From Caballeronia sp. LZ062 (GTDB lineage: Bacteria > Pseudomonadota > Gammaproteobacteria > Burkholderiales > Burkholderiaceae), in the NCBI RefSeq assembly GCF_031450785.1, contig NZ_JARTWB010000001.1, positions 1,252,195-1,316,194 of the forward strand: DNA of 64,000 nucleotides, written 5' to 3'. Position 1 is the stretch's first letter; each line of letters starts with the position of its first letter. The notes under the pieces are model-generated. The model was not told the origin of the DNA. It did not search any database and was given only the letters and a program-made list of their open reading frames with translations. Of the stretch, positions 61,826 through 64,000 are shown piece by piece. A program made the translations under genes and the position numbers.

Positions 61826-64000
61826 TCAGCCGATCAGCTTCAATCCCGCCGGCAGCGTTTCGCCGAACACGCGGCCTTCGTCGGCTCGATCCAGTACGAC
61901 AGTCTCGCGCACCATGGCGATCCATGATTGCGCCGCGCCCATCGTTGTAAGCCGGTCGATGACGGCGGCGCGCACGTCGTCGGCGACATCGCGCGAGCGG
62001 TCGCCGGTCATGCGCGCAATCTGCACTGCCGCGAACGCCGCAGGCTCCACCTTCTTCCAGTCGAGCGCGAGGATCGCATCGAGCCAGAGCGCGGCGACGT
62101 CCGGCGGCACGACGCCATGCGCGCTGCCGTAGAACGGCTGCCGGGCGCCGATACGCCCGACCGCCCACCAGCTTTGCAGATTCTCCGAAGGCTTCTTCAG
62201 GCGCGTGAGCAACCACTCGCCGACTTCGACCTTGCGCTCCACCGGCACGCGTTCGAGCGATGCCGCGAGCCGCACCATGTCTTCATAGCCCGCTCGTGCC
62301 GCGCCCGCCGCGCGACGATACCGGCTCGTTCCGGGCGGCTGGAGTACGAAAGCCATGTCGTCGAGCAGACGCAGTTGCGCGGCTTCGTCGAGTCCGCCCG
62401 CCGCGCGCCGCCACAGCGTCCACCATTCAGACCAGATCTGATTCTCGTTGACGTACTGGATGCCCTGATCGAAAAGCGTCCACAACTGCTCGACGCGCCA
62501 TTCATCGAGCGGATGCCCGAAGCCGGGACGCACCGCATAGCCCGCGAGATTGAGCCAGAGGCGTTCGTGGTCGGCGCTGCGCCGACGCTTCTTCGCGCGG
62601 TCCCACAGCGCGCCGAAGAGTTCACGCAAGAGCGCGATGTCCCATGTGTCGCGCGGGCCGAGCGCCTGTTCAAGCTGCGCGCGCAGCCGCTTGACTTCCT
62701 TGGGCGCGACGTCCTGCGCGCGTGTGCCGAAGGTGCGGTCGATCAAGTCGATGGCTTTCGGCAGCGCCGGATGCGTCTGCCCGACGGCCGCATCGCCTTT
62801 GGATTCTTCGCGGCGTAGCTGAAATTCGAGCAGCCAGCGTTGGGCGGAATCGTCGGTCGCGATGCAGTGCATCTCCAGCGTGCCGACTTCGGTGAGCGAT
62901 GTCGTGAGCTGCACCGGCGTCTCGCGCGGCTTGCCGGCGTTCGTCTGGCCGTGCGGATCGACGACCGTCGCGATGGGCGGCAGACGCACGAAGTCGCCCG
63001 CCGAGGCGCTCACGTCGGCGATCTCGCCTGCCCGGTACGCCGTATCCGCGACCGACGAGACGAGGTGAAAGCGCACCGGCGCGCCGAGGCGCAGCGCGAA
63101 AGTGCGGTCGGCGAGATGGATCGCCTGACCTTCTTCGGTGCCGCGCGGCAGCACGCACACGCCGCGCGAGGCGTCGCCGTCTTCGTCGAGCAGCAGGAAA
63201 TAGCTGCGCGCCGAGCCGCCGCCGATTTTCGGCGCGTGGCCCGCGCGCGCGAGCGCGTAGGCGACCGCACCACGCGCGACAGCCACGTCGGGGTTGTCGT
63301 TGGCGAGCACGTGCACCGGCTCGCCGCGCCAGTGGCCGAGCGTATCGGCGACGCGTTTCGCGAGCGGCGCCGCGCGGAAAACGCCGCCGTTTAGAAGCAG
63401 CGTGTCGGGAACGGGAAGGGCGTCGCTTCGCGCAGCTTCGCGCAACGCTTCGCGCGAAGGCGACGCGTGTTGCGCGAGGAACGCGGCGACGTGCCGCGTG
63501 ATCGCCGGATCGCTTGCATAAGGCAGCCCGAATTCCACGATGCCGGCGCGCGTGCGCCCGGGGCGCTCGTTCTCCGACACGAGCGGAAAGAAGCCCTCGA
63601 CGATGATCCGCTCGATCTCTTCGCGCGTCACCTCGGCCGAGCGCGCGCCGCCGATCAGCTTCGATCCCGCGCCGAGCAGCGTGATCGAAGCGGACGCAGG
63701 CGCGTTCTCGCCGAGCAACTGTTCCTTGGCAGCGCGGCACCGCTCGACCAGTTGCGACAGGCGCGCCGCCGACAGCCGCCCGTCGCCGCCCGCGAGCTGC
63801 TTTTCGACGAGATGCGCGAGCGCGAGGTCCATGTTGTCGCCGCCGAGCATCAGGTGATTGCCGACGCCGATGCGCGTGAGGCGCGGCTCGTCGCTGTCGC
63901 CGGCTTCGACCTGAATCAGCGTGAGATCGGTCGTGCCGCCGCCGACGTCGCAGATCAGCACGAGGCGCGTCTTGGCGAGTTCATCGCCGAGCGTTTCGCG
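61826..64000 (-). CDS. DnaK-like Hsp70-family protein, 5' end outside the window
   Basis: The open frame runs to the window edge, so the N-terminus is missing (about 724 residues visible). The ATPase part has LICDVGGGTTDLTLIQV (phosphate 2 loop), RIGVGNHLMLGGDNMDLALA and TLLLNGGVFRAAPLAKRVAD (adenosine site). A long, unusual C-terminal part (about 360-724) lacks the standard DnaK substrate domain and instead has helical repeats. It is related to the large, DnaK-divergent Hsp70 homologues of proteobacteria. The clients are unknown. No dnaJ-type gene is in the window. Confidence 0.85.
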   Translation of the reverse strand, partial: RETLGDELAKTRLVLICDVGGGTTDLTLIQVEAGDSDEPRLTRIGVGNHLMLGGDNMDLALAHLVEKQLAGGDGRLSAARLSQLVERCRAAKEQLLGENAPASASITLLGAGSKLIGGARSAEVTREEIERIIVEGFFPLVSENERPGRTRAGIVEFGLPYASDPAITRHVAAFLAQHASPSREALREAARSDALPVPDTLLLNGGVFRAAPLAKRVADTLGHWRGEPVHVLANDNPDVAVARGAVAYALARAGHAPKIGGGSARSYFLLLDEDGDASRGVCVLPRGTEEGQAIHLADRTFALRLGAPVRFHLVSSVADTAYRAGEIADVSASAGDFVRLPPIATVVDPHGQTNAGKPRETPVQLTTSLTEVGTLEMHCIATDDSAQRWLLEFQLRREESKGDAAVGQTHPALPKAIDLIDRTFGTRAQDVAPKEVKRLRAQLEQALGPRDTWDIALLRELFGALWDRAKKRRRSADHERLWLNLAGYAVRPGFGHPLDEWRVEQLWTLFDQGIQYVNENQIWSEWWTLWRRAAGGLDEAAQLRLLDDMAFVLQPPGTSRYRRAAGAARAGYEDMVRLAASLERVPVERKVEVGEWLLTRLKKPSENLQSWWAVGRIGARQPFYGSAHGVVPPDVAALWLDAILALDWKKVEPAAFAAVQIARMTGDRSRDVADDVRAAVIDRLTTMGAAQSWIAMVRETVVLDRADEGRVFGETLPAGLKLIG

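Overview
The window looks like a chromosomal or megaplasmid segment of a Burkholderiaceae bacterium, most likely Caballeronia or Paraburkholderia. The reasons are high GC, many two-component and GGDEF/EAL proteins, a FUSC efflux protein next to a LysR regulator, a Fiu/PiuC iron pair, a B12-dependent ribonucleotide reductase, and contact-dependent-inhibition (CDI) pieces in the Burkholderia order (A, then I, then B). The species call is inference. No rRNA, tRNA, CRISPR array, prophage or intact insertion sequence was seen.

Region 1 (1-6.9 kb) is a decayed CDI / two-partner secretion locus. A CdiA toxin tail carries an in-frame stop and a one-base slip. An apparently intact immunity gene follows, then a frameshifted second immunity gene of Imm42 type and a stranded piece of CdiA repeat. 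After these come an OafA-type acyltransferase closely linked to an intact CdiB-type transporter, and a last possible CdiA scrap.

Region 2 (6.9-37.6 kb) is mostly housekeeping and accessory metabolism. It holds a phosphopantetheinyl transferase, a YgjP-type metallopeptidase, a decayed BBE oxidase, a CoA-transferase, a FUSC pump with LysR, a Fur-controlled siderophore receptor with PiuC, an ammonium transporter and a hybrid kinase. A cluster of small stress-type genes follows (UdgX, DUF3175, DUF2795, zinc-ribbon and low-complexity proteins) and includes an orphan pqqA too short for ordinary gene calling. A GGDEF/EAL protein, DJ-1/PfpI proteins, MobB and NrdJ complete the region.

Region 3 (37.6-50.5 kb) is the most interesting part. 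A five-gene chaperone-usher fimbrial operon is followed by two small genes whose products share a 17-residue double-glycine leader and a common core motif (SSNT-x-V-x-I). Next come an LpxL-like acyltransferase-fold protein, an HlyD-family adaptor, an ABC transporter with an intact C39 peptidase domain, and a TolC-family channel. Together these form a complete candidate leader-cleaving peptide export system with two putative substrates, and I do not recognise it as a described family.

Region 4 (50.5-64 kb) has a TetR regulator with two palindromic operators and a DUF1348 target, a ZntB-like transporter, small signalling proteins, CheV, a CBS protein, a lipid kinase overlapping a phosphoesterase, MAPEG, a carboxylesterase, a membrane hybrid kinase, a small basic protein and the 3' part of a DnaK-like gene that runs off the window.
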